From Heyndrickxia acidicola (lineage in GTDB: Bacteria > Bacillota > Bacilli > Bacillales > Bacillaceae_C), in NCBI RefSeq assembly GCF_001636425.1, contig NZ_KV440953.1, forward strand, positions 3,220,001 through 3,284,000: a stretch of 64,000 nt of DNA, given 5' to 3'. Shown in pieces: positions 36,003 through 45,243 of this stretch. The notes beneath the pieces are model-generated. The model saw nothing but the letters and a program-made list of their open reading frames with translations. It did no database searches and was not told the origin of the DNA. Every line of letters starts with the position of its first letter. The first letter of the stretch is position 1. The translations under genes and the position numbers were made by a program.

Positions 36003-37349
36003 TTATACGTTTACATCCTGTTTGTTTCCTGGAAGTAGATCATCTTTTACAGGATGGCGTTTAAAATAGTACCGCAAGACTAATACAACCGAGATCGCTA
36101 AGATACAATAAATCAAACTAAAGAGAATGAACAGAATGCCAAGCTGCTGAGAGCCTGTTACAGCATCCTTCGTTTTCATAACATGGTAAATAACCCATGG
36201 CTGCCTGCCTGTACATGCAAAAATCCAGCCAAACTCCGTGCCCATAATGGAAAGAGGGCCGGATAATACAAATAACCACATGAGAACTTTCGGGAATACC
36301 TGTTTTTTTAATACCTTGTTCCAGAAAAAGCCTAAAATAGCCAAAAGTATAGTCAGCATGCCCACTCCTACCATTCCATTAAACAGGGTGTGGATAAATA
36401 ATGGCGGCCATAAATCCTTTGGCCATTCGTTCAGGCCCTTTACAACCGTATTAAAACTGTTTCCAGCTAGAAAACTCAATCCCCAAGGAATTTCGATTGC
36501 CCACTTGACCTCCTGGGTTTTGGCATCTGTATAACCCCCAACGGCCAGTGGTGCATGGGACTGGGTTTCAAATAATCCTTCTGCCGCTGCGAGTTTTTCA
36601 GGCTGATATTTGTATAGCATTTGGGCTGCTTCATGGCCGCTTAATGCTGTTACCAATGAAAATATTCCGCCAATCGCAAGCCCAAGCATAAGAGCTTTCT
36701 TATGAAATTGATAAACCTGAGACTGTGATTTTTCTTTCAGCATTTTATAAGCAGCTATGGTGGCTATAATAAAAGCACCTGTCATAAAAGCCGAAATGGC
36801 AACATGGGTTGCTGTAATCCCAAATCCGGGATTGAAAAATGCTTTCCAGGGGTGTACATTTACAATTTCCCCATTTTTCATTTGAAAGCCCCTTGGTGTC
36901 CCCTCAAATGAGTGCACATTTGTAATAAGAACAGCAGATGCCATTGCCCCAATAACAACAGAAATAATACTGACTATTCTCATCCATGGCTTTATCCTGT
37001 CAGCAGCATACACATAAATAGACATAAACAGCGCTTCCACAAAGAAGGCATAAATTTCAATTTGAAATGGCAAAGCAATTACTTTGCCTACCACTTCCAT
37101 AAAACCTGGCCATAAAAGGGAAAGCTGCACACCTGCAATGGTTCCGGTTGGAATCGATACACCCAATATTACAGCAAGCCCCTTTGTCCAGCGGTTTGCC
37201 ATAATGGCGTAATCTCGATCCTTCGTTTTCTGATACATTAATTCTGCAACTAAAATCATAAGAGGAATTCCTACCCCCATAGTCGCAAAAATAATGTGAA
37301 ACCCCATAGTTGTTCCAAATAAGGAACGTGCAATAACATAATCCTGCAT
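36003..37349 (-). CDS. ythA: Cytochrome bd-type quinol oxidase subunit I
   Basis: I start at MQDYVIARSLFGTTMGFHII because AGGGTGG lies just upstream; five more codons are possible. The 448-residue protein carries the hemes and the quinol site. ATMGVGIPLMILVAELM begins the heme helix bundle and FACTGRQPWVIYHVMKT is the GRQPW signature of CydA. The quinol loop is short, as usual in Gram-positives. With YthB it oxidises menaquinol with oxygen at low oxygen tension. Confidence 0.93.
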   Translation of the reverse strand: MQDYVIARSLFGTTMGFHIIFATMGVGIPLMILVAELMYQKTKDRDYAIMANRWTKGLAVILGVSIPTGTIAGVQLSLLWPGFMEVVGKVIALPFQIEIYAFFVEALFMSIYVYAADRIKPWMRIVSIISVVIGAMASAVLITNVHSFEGTPRGFQMKNGEIVNVHPWKAFFNPGFGITATHVAISAFMTGAFIIATIAAYKMLKEKSQSQVYQFHKKALMLGLAIGGIFSLVTALSGHEAAQMLYKYQPEKLAAAEGLFETQSHAPLAVGGYTDAKTQEVKWAIEIPWGLSFLAGNSFNTVVKGLNEWPKDLWPPLFIHTLFNGMVGVGMLTILLAILGFFWNKVLKKQVFPKVLMWLFVLSGPLSIMGTEFGWIFACTGRQPWVIYHVMKTKDAVTGSQQLGILFILFSLIYCILAISVVLVLRYYFKRHPVKDDLLPGNKQDVNV

Positions 37350-37504
37350 GAAACCACCCTTCATCAGTAAGCCTTTATCTTATGAACTTATTTTGCTTTA
37401 GAGACAGAAAATTATTCCTTATTTAGGTTTTTTTAATGAAGGATGTAATAAATTATCTTTTTAACAATATCTATAGACCTAATTTTTTAAGGGTAGATTT
37501 AAGC

Positions 37505-37689
37505 AAAAGGCGCCGAGGGCCACGCTTTATCACACATAAAATGTGTGAACACCTTATTCATCAGCATGCATATCCAAAGTCTTCAACTGAGGTAATGGAA
37601 ACACTGCAAGACAGTTCACGAGCTGATGTTTCCTTATCGTAGGGACGAGATGTAGATCCACTAGCCGATAGGCGCTGAAGCTAGACAAG
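37505..37689. repeat. Family R element, single diverged copy
   Basis: Landmarks shared, in order, with the complementary strand of the 150-bp tandem unit at 17231 are AAAAGGCGCC, ACTGAGGTAATGGAAACAC, CACGAGCTGATGTT, CTTATCGTAGGGA and ACTAGCCGATAGGCGCTGAA, then GCTAGACAAG. It lies between ythA and the FAD reductase gene. Confidence 0.7.
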
Positions 37690-37775
37690 ACTAAATTGGA
37701 TAATAAATTTTTACTTTATTATCCAACAAAAATAACCTGCCAAACGGCAGGCTCCCTTCTCATCACTATTACAAT

Positions 37776-38666
37776 TTACATTAAGCTTTTATGAATCCAA
37801 ATCCCTGCTTGAGAGCCGTCCCCCATTGCAATGGTTACCTGCTCTGAATGAGCAGCTATATCCCCTGCCGCCCAAACATTTTCTATATTGGTTTTCTTAG
37901 TCCTTGGATCAACCAATATATGTTTGTTTTGGTGAAGCTCCACTCCCAACTGGGCAGCCACAGCGGATCTCACCTCATTTCCTCCCATGGCAATAAAGGC
38001 ACGGCTGGACAAAATCATTTTCCCGTTTTTAAGCCTGACTCCTTGAAAGTTCGATCCTTCTGCTAATACTTCTGCTATTTCTCCACTGTAATACCGGATT
38101 TTTTTCTCATCCAACAGTCTTTTCTTCTCTTCTGAAACCGGCTTTTCCTCGTGATTTACAAAAATGAGCTTATCGGTCCAATAACTAAGAATTAACGCCA
38201 TGTTGGCCCCCACATTACCTGAACCAATTACAATGGTAGACTTATTTTTAATTTCGTACCCATCACAATCTGGACATACATAAACACTAATCCCAAGGCA
38301 GGGATATAATGAAGGAAAGTCTGGTATACGGTCCATAACTCCAGTTGCAAAGAGCAGCGTTTTCCCTGAATACGTTTGACCTTGCTGCCCTGTTAAAATA
38401 AAATAATTCTCTATTTTCTTAGCTGAAACAACTGTATCCTCTACTAATACTACTCCTAAAGCCTCGCACTGCTTTTTACCGGCACCCCTTAATTCTACTC
38501 CGCTCACTCCATCCGGGTAGCCTAATATATTGTGATATCCATGGCAAATACTCGACCGTCCATTATTCGAATCAATTATTAAAATTCTATGCTTGTATCT
38601 TCCTAATTGTATACCAGCCTGAAGACCCGCGATTCCTCCCCCAACTATGACGCAGTCGAAAAGCAT
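37776..38666 (-). CDS. NAD(P)/FAD-dependent oxidoreductase, thioredoxin reductase-like
   Basis: I start at MLFDCVIVGGGIAGLQ because AAAGGGGAAGG lies upstream. The 296-residue protein has the two-dinucleotide fold of low-molecular-weight thioredoxin reductases: VIVGGGIAGL (FAD), VIGSGNVGAN (NADPH) and NIENVWAAGDIA. The redox pair sits in YVCPDCDGYEI, so it is CPDC instead of the usual CATC. It probably reduces a disulfide partner, but the partner is unknown. It stands alone between repeats. Confidence 0.85.
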   Translation of the reverse strand: MLFDCVIVGGGIAGLQAGIQLGRYKHRILIIDSNNGRSSICHGYHNILGYPDGVSGVELRGAGKKQCEALGVVLVEDTVVSAKKIENYFILTGQQGQTYSGKTLLFATGVMDRIPDFPSLYPCLGISVYVCPDCDGYEIKNKSTIVIGSGNVGANMALILSYWTDKLIFVNHEEKPVSEEKKRLLDEKKIRYYSGEIAEVLAEGSNFQGVRLKNGKMILSSRAFIAMGGNEVRSAVAAQLGVELHQNKHILVDPRTKKTNIENVWAAGDIAAHSEQVTIAMGDGSQAGIWIHKSLM

Positions 38667-38942
38667 AATCCTTCCCCTTTCCCGTGTAAAACTCAGATAT
38701 ACGTTACATACCATAATACTCAAAACACTAAACGTATATTGCTTTTATACTTAGCATAAGAGAATATTCAGGAACGGTGCCATTTTTTTACCGAAAAGCT
38801 TTCGGCATCTATCCAGTAAGTTCTCATTTTGATACATTTAAATTCCATTCCCTGCATGAAATCTAAAATAAGCTTGAGAATTTACTTCAAATGAAAAAGA
38901 AATGGTAACCAGCTATAATGTCATTCCTTAAATTCAATTAAG
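38667..38942. other. Intergenic region upstream of the FAD reductase gene
   Basis: No gene is seen. CCGAAAAGCTTTCGG (38791-38805) is a palindromic hairpin next to a T-run. The promoter of the reductase gene should lie in the right part near 38700. Confidence 0.35.
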
Positions 38943-39106
38943 GCTCTTTTCGTAAACTTAGTTGCTATTTAACAAAAAATGATGAAATTCACAGGGCACA
39001 GGCTCTGTAGTAAACCTGTGAATTACTTACGAAAAGATGCCGCCAGAACGGATAAAATACGGATTTATTTTTTGTACTTAAAGCAATAATCCCTGAGAAA
39101 ACAGCC
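38943..39106 (-). repeat. Family A MITE-like repeat, copy 6
   Basis: A 164-bp copy: GGCTCTTTTCGTAAACTTAG at one end, CCCTGAGAAAACAGCC at the other, with ACGAAAAGATGCCG inside. TA flanks both ends. Its left terminus supplies the final G of the stop codon of the HAD-IIB gene. Confidence 0.75.
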
Positions 39107-39888
39107 TAAATTAATAACAGTTTTTCTAACCCTTTTCTAACACCATCCTCTTCAGCAGATAATGTAACCATGTTAGCAGCCTGCTTTACTTCATCACGTG
39201 CTGATCCCATAGCAACTCCCATTCCTACAAGCGAAAGCATCTCAATGTCGTTTAGCCCGTCTCCAAACGCAACAGCTTCATCCGGCGCGATTCCCAGTTT
39301 TTCAAGCAGCTTGGTTATACCCACTGCTTTTGTGGAAGAAGATAGATTAACGTCGCATGTTCTAGCACCAACGGAACTCCATCTTCTGAAGTCCAACTCT
39401 GGAACTTCTGATTGATAGAAGGACTCTTCATTTACATCACAATGTAAAAACACCTGGTAAATATCCTCTTCCATCCAGTATGAAGCTGGGGCCAGCTCAG
39501 GTTTCCATGGATCGCGCATGAACGCTTCTAGAACAAATGGATGAGTTAAATCTGTTGCTTTAAATGCTGTTGGGCCTAAATATGTAAGAGGGTGTTTATG
39601 ATGGTTAGTTAGATAATGAAGTTTTTCCAGCACTTTCTTTTCAATTGGACTCTGATAAATCAATTCCCCATTATGGCTAACAAATGAACCATTAAAGAAT
39701 ACCATTGATTCAGCCCCTGACTCCTGTATAACGGTCTCTGAAAAGTAAGGTGCTCTTCCAGTTGCAAGAACTACATGGATATTTTTATTTTTTAACTTCT
39801 CTATGGCATCCTTTGTTGCATTACTGATTGCTTTGCCATGGGGTACGATGGTTCCGTCAATATCTAAAAAAACAATTTTATACTGCAT
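39106..39888 (-). CDS. Cof-type HAD-IIB hydrolase (YkrA-like)
   Basis: The 260-residue protein starts MQYKIVFLDIDGTIVPHGKA, chosen for AGGAGAG upstream; a GTG two codons earlier is possible. HAD motifs are FLDIDGT, VLATGR, KAVGITKLL and AFGDGLNDIEML, with a C2B cap between. Such proteins dephosphorylate sugar phosphates, flavin or pyridoxal phosphates. The substrate is unknown. The stop codon is formed at the edge of a family A repeat. Confidence 0.87.
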   Translation of the reverse strand: MQYKIVFLDIDGTIVPHGKAISNATKDAIEKLKNKNIHVVLATGRAPYFSETVIQESGAESMVFFNGSFVSHNGELIYQSPIEKKVLEKLHYLTNHHKHPLTYLGPTAFKATDLTHPFVLEAFMRDPWKPELAPASYWMEEDIYQVFLHCDVNEESFYQSEVPELDFRRWSSVGARTCDVNLSSSTKAVGITKLLEKLGIAPDEAVAFGDGLNDIEMLSLVGMGVAMGSARDEVKQAANMVTLSAEEDGVRKGLEKLLLI

Positions 39889-40146
39889 AAACACTCTCCT
39901 GCCTGATGTAAATGTTTTAAATGCTTGTTATCAGTAAAAGTATAGCATTCTTTTGCCTTATTTAACGCTAGACCTATTCACACAAACCGCCGGCTGCGTG
40001 TATGCTGAACTAACGGAAAATCTCACAAAAAAACTGCCGTATTTCAGCAATATATTTTCGAATCATTTTCTAGTTACCCCAAGGTGAAAAAGCGAAAGGT
40101 TCCATACTCAATCGCTTTTTCACTCTCCGCCTCCCTGTTGAAGGGT

Positions 40147-40326
40147 TTACTGCTCCAGCAGCTCTGACAATAATACTTCCCTTTCATTTTCCGGGTCAAG
40201 AATCGGATATATTCTGGCAGTTTCGTTTTGCTCATCCACATGCTGAATATAAATAGGCTTACCGTTATAAATAACATTTGCCATTACAGGGGACTCAGCA
40301 ATTTCTTTAGCTCGTTGTGTATTCAA
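40147..40326 (-). CDS. sspH: H-type small acid-soluble spore protein
   Basis: A 59-residue protein read from a TTG start with GGAGGGA 4-5 bases upstream: MNTQRAKEIAESPVMANVIY and then NGKPIYIQHVDEQNETARIY. This matches the SspH family closely over its whole length. It is made in the forespore and packed in the spore core. It is good evidence that the host forms endospores. Its promoter would be sigma-G type but is not clear. Confidence 0.95.
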   Translation of the reverse strand: MNTQRAKEIAESPVMANVIYNGKPIYIQHVDEQNETARIYPILDPENEREVLLSELLEQ

Positions 40327-40423
40327 TTTAATCCCTCCTATCCTTGCTTCATTTTATATTGGCTCTCCGAATGGCTGGATATACCTTTAGCGGGCATTTC
40401 CCCGGGAAATAATTTTGAATGAA

Positions 40424-40560
40424 GGCTGTTTTCTCATAGATTTTTGTTTTACTTACAAAGGATTACCCGGAAAGAGTCTAAATGAATGACTTGCAACAGT
40501 ATGTATATTTGGAGTTGTAAAACAGGCAGTTTTCAACATAGCATTGAGCTTTACAAAGCC
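40424..40560 (+). repeat. Family A MITE-like repeat, copy 7
   Basis: The left end GGCTGTTTTCTCATAGATTT is clear; the right end (GAGCTTTACAAAGCC) is worn. It lies between sspH and the qox terminator. Confidence 0.55.
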
Positions 40561-40577
40561 CAACTTATAAAAGGTAC

Positions 40578-40609
40578 AAAAAAACCTCCGTTATAAACGG
40601 AGGTTTTTT
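40578..40609. terminator. Terminator of the qox operon
   Basis: AAAAAACCTCCGTT and AACGGAGGTTTTTT form a perfect stem with TATA at the tip, directly behind qoxD. Confidence 0.93.
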
Positions 40610-40617
40610 CATATACA

Positions 40618-40941
40618 TTATTGTACTTGAGCATTAAAGGACATTATCCATACAGAACCAGCTACGATTGTGAAAACGAAGATTATGCCGAGCACTAAGG
40701 CCATAACATTATATCGAGGTCTTTCTCCTTCTCTAACGTGCATGAAGAAGAATAACTGAACTAAGAACTGAAGGAGTGCCATAATCATTATCGTAACTAG
40801 CAGCGCTGTCCCTTGCATCATATGTTTTAAAACTAAAACCAAAGGAATAATGGTCAAAATGATTGAAATGATAAAACCAGTCACATATTGCCCAATTGTT
40901 CCGTGATTTTCATGAGCTTCATGATTTTCATGTTGGGTCAT
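40618..40941 (-). CDS. qoxD: Quinol oxidase aa3 subunit IV
   Basis: The 107-residue protein has a His-rich N-terminus (MTQHENHEAHENHG) and three membrane helices, as in QoxD/CyoD. VQLFFFMHVREGERPRYN is the family motif. It helps to assemble or stabilise the oxidase. One base separates it from qoxC. Confidence 0.93.
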   Translation of the reverse strand: MTQHENHEAHENHGTIGQYVTGFIISIILTIIPLVLVLKHMMQGTALLVTIMIMALLQFLVQLFFFMHVREGERPRYNVMALVLGIIFVFTIVAGSVWIMSFNAQVQ

Positions 40942-40942
40942 G

Positions 40943-41545
40943 TTACATCACCCCCATCAAATATACAACCGTAAGGATAAAGATCCAAACTGCGTCAAGG
41001 AAGTGCCAGTACAAGCTGACATTGAAAGCTTTTCTTTGAGTTACATCTGTAATTCCGCGTCGTGACAACTGAATAACAATTCCTGTCATCCATACTAAAC
41101 CAACAGAAACGTGCAGTCCATGGGTTCCAACTAAGATAAAGAATGCTGAAAGGAAAGCACTAGTATGAATAGTTGCACCGTCATGAACCATTTTTGTAAA
41201 CTCAGTTACCTCAAATCCGATAAATCCAAGACCAAAAATGATGGTTACGATCAGCCATGCAATCATTTGCTTCACTTTGCCTTTATGCATTGCTAAGATC
41301 GCTAAACCACTTGTAAAACTACTTGTTAATAAGATAAATGTTTCAGCCACAAAGCCTGGAACTTCGAATAATTCTTTTCCGATGGGTCCGCCTGCTGTGT
41401 TATGTCTTAAAACAACATAAGTTGCAAACAGTGTACCGAATAAAAGACAGTCCGTTACGAGGAAGATCCAGAAACCCATAACCTTTAGGGCTTCTTGGTC
41501 TACATGGCCATGGTCATGATCGTGATTAGATGATGCATGTTCCAT
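40943..41545 (-). CDS. qoxC: Quinol oxidase aa3 subunit III
   Basis: The 200-residue protein has five membrane helices and a His-rich start (SSNHDHDHGHVDQ). FILVGTHGLHVSVGLVWM and SLYWHFLDAVWIFIL are typical of subunit III of heme-copper oxidases. Its start touches the end of qoxB. Confidence 0.95.
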   Translation of the reverse strand: MEHASSNHDHDHGHVDQEALKVMGFWIFLVTDCLLFGTLFATYVVLRHNTAGGPIGKELFEVPGFVAETFILLTSSFTSGLAILAMHKGKVKQMIAWLIVTIIFGLGFIGFEVTEFTKMVHDGATIHTSAFLSAFFILVGTHGLHVSVGLVWMTGIVIQLSRRGITDVTQRKAFNVSLYWHFLDAVWIFILTVVYLMGVM

Positions 41546-43515
41546 TATAATCCCCTCCCTAGAGCAGTTTCCGTACGTTCTACTTCTTCAGCAGGAATAT
41601 AGTAATCCACATCGTATTGGAATGAACGTGAAATTAAGCATATAACAACGCCTATCATACCGAGAACACCCATCCAAATCCAATTGAATGTAAAGCCAAA
41701 TCCTGCAATAAAGAAGCATACTGAGAATATGAATGGTATAGCTGAATCCTTTGGCATATGAATTGGCTCATAATGATCAGGTTTAGCTATCTTTTTGCCA
41801 GCTTTAATGTCTTCTTTTGTTTCATGCCAAGAATCGAACTTATCCGCATAAGGAAGGTGTGCAAAGTTATATAATGGTGCAGGTGAGGGAATAGACCATT
41901 CAAGCGTACGTCCATCCCATGGATCGCCTGTAACATCGCGCTCACCATGTTTCACACTGTAGATAATTTGCCATACTTGGAAAATGAAGCCGATACCCAT
42001 TAAGAATGCCCCGATAGTAGAAACCAGGTTAAGCGGAGCCCAGCCTAAATCCCAGCCGTACGTATAAACGCGTCGAGTCATACCCATGAAACCTAAAGCG
42101 TATTGAGGCATGAAACATACATAGAAACCGATGTTCCATGTCCAGAATGCCCAGTGTCCTAGACGATCGTTTAACTTGAAGCCAAACATTTTTGGCCACC
42201 AGTAATATAAACCAGCTAGATATCCAAACACCACACCGCCAATTATTACTTGATGGAAATGGGCAATTAGGAAGTAGCTGTTGTGATACTGATAGTCAGC
42301 AGGCGCGACAGCTAGCATAACCCCTGTAGCTCCACCGACAACGAAACATGGGATAAATGCAATGGTCCACAACATCGGCTGTGTAAAGCTGATACGTCCG
42401 CGGAACATTGTAAATAACCAGTTAAATATTTTAACCCCGGTTGGGATTGCTATTGCCATGGTTGAGATGGCGAAGAAAGCATTAACATCTGCTCCTGAAC
42501 CCATTGTAAAGAAATGGTGAGTCCAAGTGAAGAACCCGATAACGCTGATGACCATCATAGAAAAGACCATGGATGCATAACCAAAAATTCTTTTCTTTGA
42601 GAAAGTCGCTACAACTTCCGAGAAAATACCGAAAGCTGGAAGAACAATAATATATACCTCAGGGTGTCCCCACATCCAAATCAAGTTGACGAACATCATT
42701 GGATTTCCTCCACCTGTCATGGTGAAGAAGTGAGCACCTGCGAAACGGTCGATAAACAGTAAAGCTAATGTAACTGTCAAAATTGGGAAAGCAAAAATGA
42801 TTAAGATACAGCTTGTGAATACAGACCATGTGAATAAAGGCATTTTCATTAATTTCATGCCAGGGGTACGCATTTTCAGGATTGTTACTAAAAAGTTAAT
42901 CCCCGTGGCCAAACTACCTATACCGGATATCTGCACACCCCATATATAGAAGTTTTCGCCAACTCCAGGACTTCCGGAAAGCTCTGATAACGGCGGATAA
43001 GATAACCAGCCTGCATTCGGAGATCCACCGATAACAAATGAAAGGTTAAACAGCATTGCACCCATAAAGAACATCCAGAAACTAATTGCGTTCAAGTATG
43101 GATAAGCAACGTCACGCGCTCCAATTTGAAGCGGTACTGCGATATTAAATAAACCAAACATAAACGGCATCGCCATGAATAAAATCATGATCGTACCATG
43201 GGTTGTAAAGATTTCGTTATAGTGATTCGAATCTAAAAAATGCAAGTTAGGAAAAGCTAATTGTGACCGCATTAAAAGTGCATCCACACCACCGCGGAAA
43301 AGCATTACTAATGCTGCCAGGATATACATAATCCCAATTTTCTTATGGTCAACGGTTACTAGCCATTCACGCCATAACCAGCCCCACTTTTTATAGCGGG
43401 TTAGAACGAAGAGGATTGCAAGTGTCGCAAAGACAATTGACACATCCGCTCCATAAATCATTGGTTCACCGGTTACGAAGAAGTGAGATGCAAATGTTTT
43501 TATACTATCTAACAT
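41545..43515 (-). CDS. qoxB: Quinol oxidase aa3 subunit I
   Basis: The 656-residue catalytic subunit holds both hemes and CuB. TTHGTIMILFMAMPF has a heme ligand; IWMWGHPEVYIIVLPAFGIF has the CuB His and the cross-linked Tyr; THHFFTMG is the CuB His pair; FHQVIIGGVVFGY has the other heme His residues. Length fits QoxB. It reduces oxygen to water and pumps protons. Confidence 0.97.
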   Translation of the reverse strand: MLDSIKTFASHFFVTGEPMIYGADVSIVFATLAILFVLTRYKKWGWLWREWLVTVDHKKIGIMYILAALVMLFRGGVDALLMRSQLAFPNLHFLDSNHYNEIFTTHGTIMILFMAMPFMFGLFNIAVPLQIGARDVAYPYLNAISFWMFFMGAMLFNLSFVIGGSPNAGWLSYPPLSELSGSPGVGENFYIWGVQISGIGSLATGINFLVTILKMRTPGMKLMKMPLFTWSVFTSCILIIFAFPILTVTLALLFIDRFAGAHFFTMTGGGNPMMFVNLIWMWGHPEVYIIVLPAFGIFSEVVATFSKKRIFGYASMVFSMMVISVIGFFTWTHHFFTMGSGADVNAFFAISTMAIAIPTGVKIFNWLFTMFRGRISFTQPMLWTIAFIPCFVVGGATGVMLAVAPADYQYHNSYFLIAHFHQVIIGGVVFGYLAGLYYWWPKMFGFKLNDRLGHWAFWTWNIGFYVCFMPQYALGFMGMTRRVYTYGWDLGWAPLNLVSTIGAFLMGIGFIFQVWQIIYSVKHGERDVTGDPWDGRTLEWSIPSPAPLYNFAHLPYADKFDSWHETKEDIKAGKKIAKPDHYEPIHMPKDSAIPFIFSVCFFIAGFGFTFNWIWMGVLGMIGVVICLISRSFQYDVDYYIPAEEVERTETALGRGL

Positions 43516-43537
43516 GTAGAATGTCTCCTCTCTTCTA

Positions 43538-44479
43538 TCAGTGCTTCATATCCATTCCGGACATGTTGTCTTTCTGCTTCATTTTGGGATATTCATTTTT
43601 CATATCGCCAGTCATATGGTGACCATTTTTTTCTACAATCTTATCGAATAATCCATTAGGGACTGATGAGAAGGATTGTACTTTGGCAAGACCTTTTTGA
43701 GCTAAGTGATCATAGCCGCTTTGAGTTAGCGCAGGACTGCTTTGTTTGATTCCCTTAACCCAACTATTAAAGTCCGCTTGGTTCGTGGAAGTCACATTAA
43801 ATTGCATGTGTGCAAATCCTTCACCAGAGAAGTTTGCGCCCGATCCAAAAAATGTGCCTGTTTTATTGGCTTCAAGCCATAGACGCATTTTCATGCCCGG
43901 CATTGTATATTCCTGACCACCGAGCTGTGGAACCCAGAAAGAGTTCATTGGTGCATCAGATGTTAATTCAAACTGAACAGGAACATTCGCAGGAATTTCA
44001 GCATAGTTCACTGTTGCTATTTTTTGATCTGGATAAATGAATAACCATTTCCAGTCTAAAGAAGTAACCTGAATCGTAAGTGGTTTTGCTTTTTTAGGAT
44101 TAACTGGTTCTTTTGCTAAAGAGTAAGTATCTCTCACAGTGAGAACACCTAAGATAATAACAATAATAATTGGGATACCCCACCAGATTGTTTCCAGCAG
44201 CTTACTTTCTGACCAGTGTGGTTCATATGGCGCCTTATTATCTGGAGTATCACGATACCGATATATAATGAATATAAGTAGAGCAATAACAGGGATAACC
44301 ACAATAGCACAAATAATGGTCGATAATACGATTAAATGGTATTCCTTCTGTGCAACTGGACCTACTGGGTGCAACACAATGTACTTGTCGCTGCATCCTG
44401 CCATAGCTACGGTTGCAAAAACTGCCAATGCTAAATATTTTAGCTTGTTAAAAATTCCTTTTGGCTTATTCAAAACCAT
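43538..44479 (-). CDS. qoxA: Quinol oxidase aa3 subunit II
   Basis: The 313-residue lipoprotein has a signal ending MAGC (Cys29), two membrane helices and an outer cupredoxin domain. The CuA ligands of cytochrome c oxidases (CxxxC) are missing: the region reads FSGEGFAHMQF, so it accepts electrons from menaquinol. It is the first gene of qoxABCD. Confidence 0.95.
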   Translation of the reverse strand: MVLNKPKGIFNKLKYLALAVFATVAMAGCSDKYIVLHPVGPVAQKEYHLIVLSTIICAIVVIPVIALLIFIIYRYRDTPDNKAPYEPHWSESKLLETIWWGIPIIIVIILGVLTVRDTYSLAKEPVNPKKAKPLTIQVTSLDWKWLFIYPDQKIATVNYAEIPANVPVQFELTSDAPMNSFWVPQLGGQEYTMPGMKMRLWLEANKTGTFFGSGANFSGEGFAHMQFNVTSTNQADFNSWVKGIKQSSPALTQSGYDHLAQKGLAKVQSFSSVPNGLFDKIVEKNGHHMTGDMKNEYPKMKQKDNMSGMDMKH

Positions 44480-45195
44480 TCAGCTCCTTTCTGAACTATT
44501 CCAGTAGTAGATGATATAGTAAAAATTCAAGAGTGATGTAACCCTCTTAATGAATAATGTAACGTACTTTCATATCATACATCGAAGTTAGCGTCATGTA
44601 CTTATTTATGAATGACAGTTCGATAAATTGTACGATTTTCGACAAAAATTCATCACAGATTATTCACTTCTTCTTTTTTTACTTTTCTATCTGTAGGTTT
44701 TGGAAAGTTCACCTAGTCTATACCCTATATATTAGGATTTATAGCTGGAAAAGTTGGTAATACTTCAAATGATTTCTTTTTAAAACCAAGTGAATTTTCT
44801 ACTCTTTTTCGGGGATTTTCAGGTAGTTTTTGCAGTCATGGATAGTCAGCAGCAAAAAATCATTTGTTTTTAAGACAAAATTCATTTTATAATGCTTGTT
44901 ATGCTTGTCCGTTCAAATAAAAGAAAGAGAGGTTTCTTCTACAGGATTATTTTCAATCAAATAAAAAGGAAAGTCTCTTATTGACACACAAAAATACAGC
45001 TGAAATCTCCATCCAGCCTTCCTCCATTAGATACATTAACACAGTTTTTAAAAAAAATGTATTTCTTAATACAATCTTTTAACAGATTGTCAAAAAGGAT
45101 TGTACGTTATTGTTAAACAAAATCATATTTACTATTCAATGTATACAGCTGGATATTTTTCCAAAACACCCAATGACAACAACGGAACGAAAACA
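44480..45195. other. Region upstream of qoxA
   Basis: No gene is seen in about 715 bp. It should hold the qox promoter. ACAATC...GATTGT near 45071-45090 is a small inverted repeat. The rest is AT-rich without clear motifs. Confidence 0.35.
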
Positions 45196-45233
45196 AAAAC
45201 CCCCTTTAACGACAGTTCCAATCGCTAAAGGGA
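45196..45233 (-). terminator. Terminator of the parM-parR operon
   Basis: On the minus strand CCCTTTAGCGA, a short loop and TCGTTAAAGGG are followed by GGTTTTTGTTTT, just behind the ParR-like gene. Confidence 0.85.
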
Positions 45234-45243
45234 GCAGCAAATA

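Noticed and set aside
37505-37642. Plus-strand small protein of 68 residues starting near 37436
   Set aside because: Most of it lies in a diverged family R repeat, and no ribosome binding site is seen.
43538-44479. Cytochrome c oxidase subunit II
   Set aside because: The CuA ligand motif CxxxC is missing, so the complex is a quinol oxidase.
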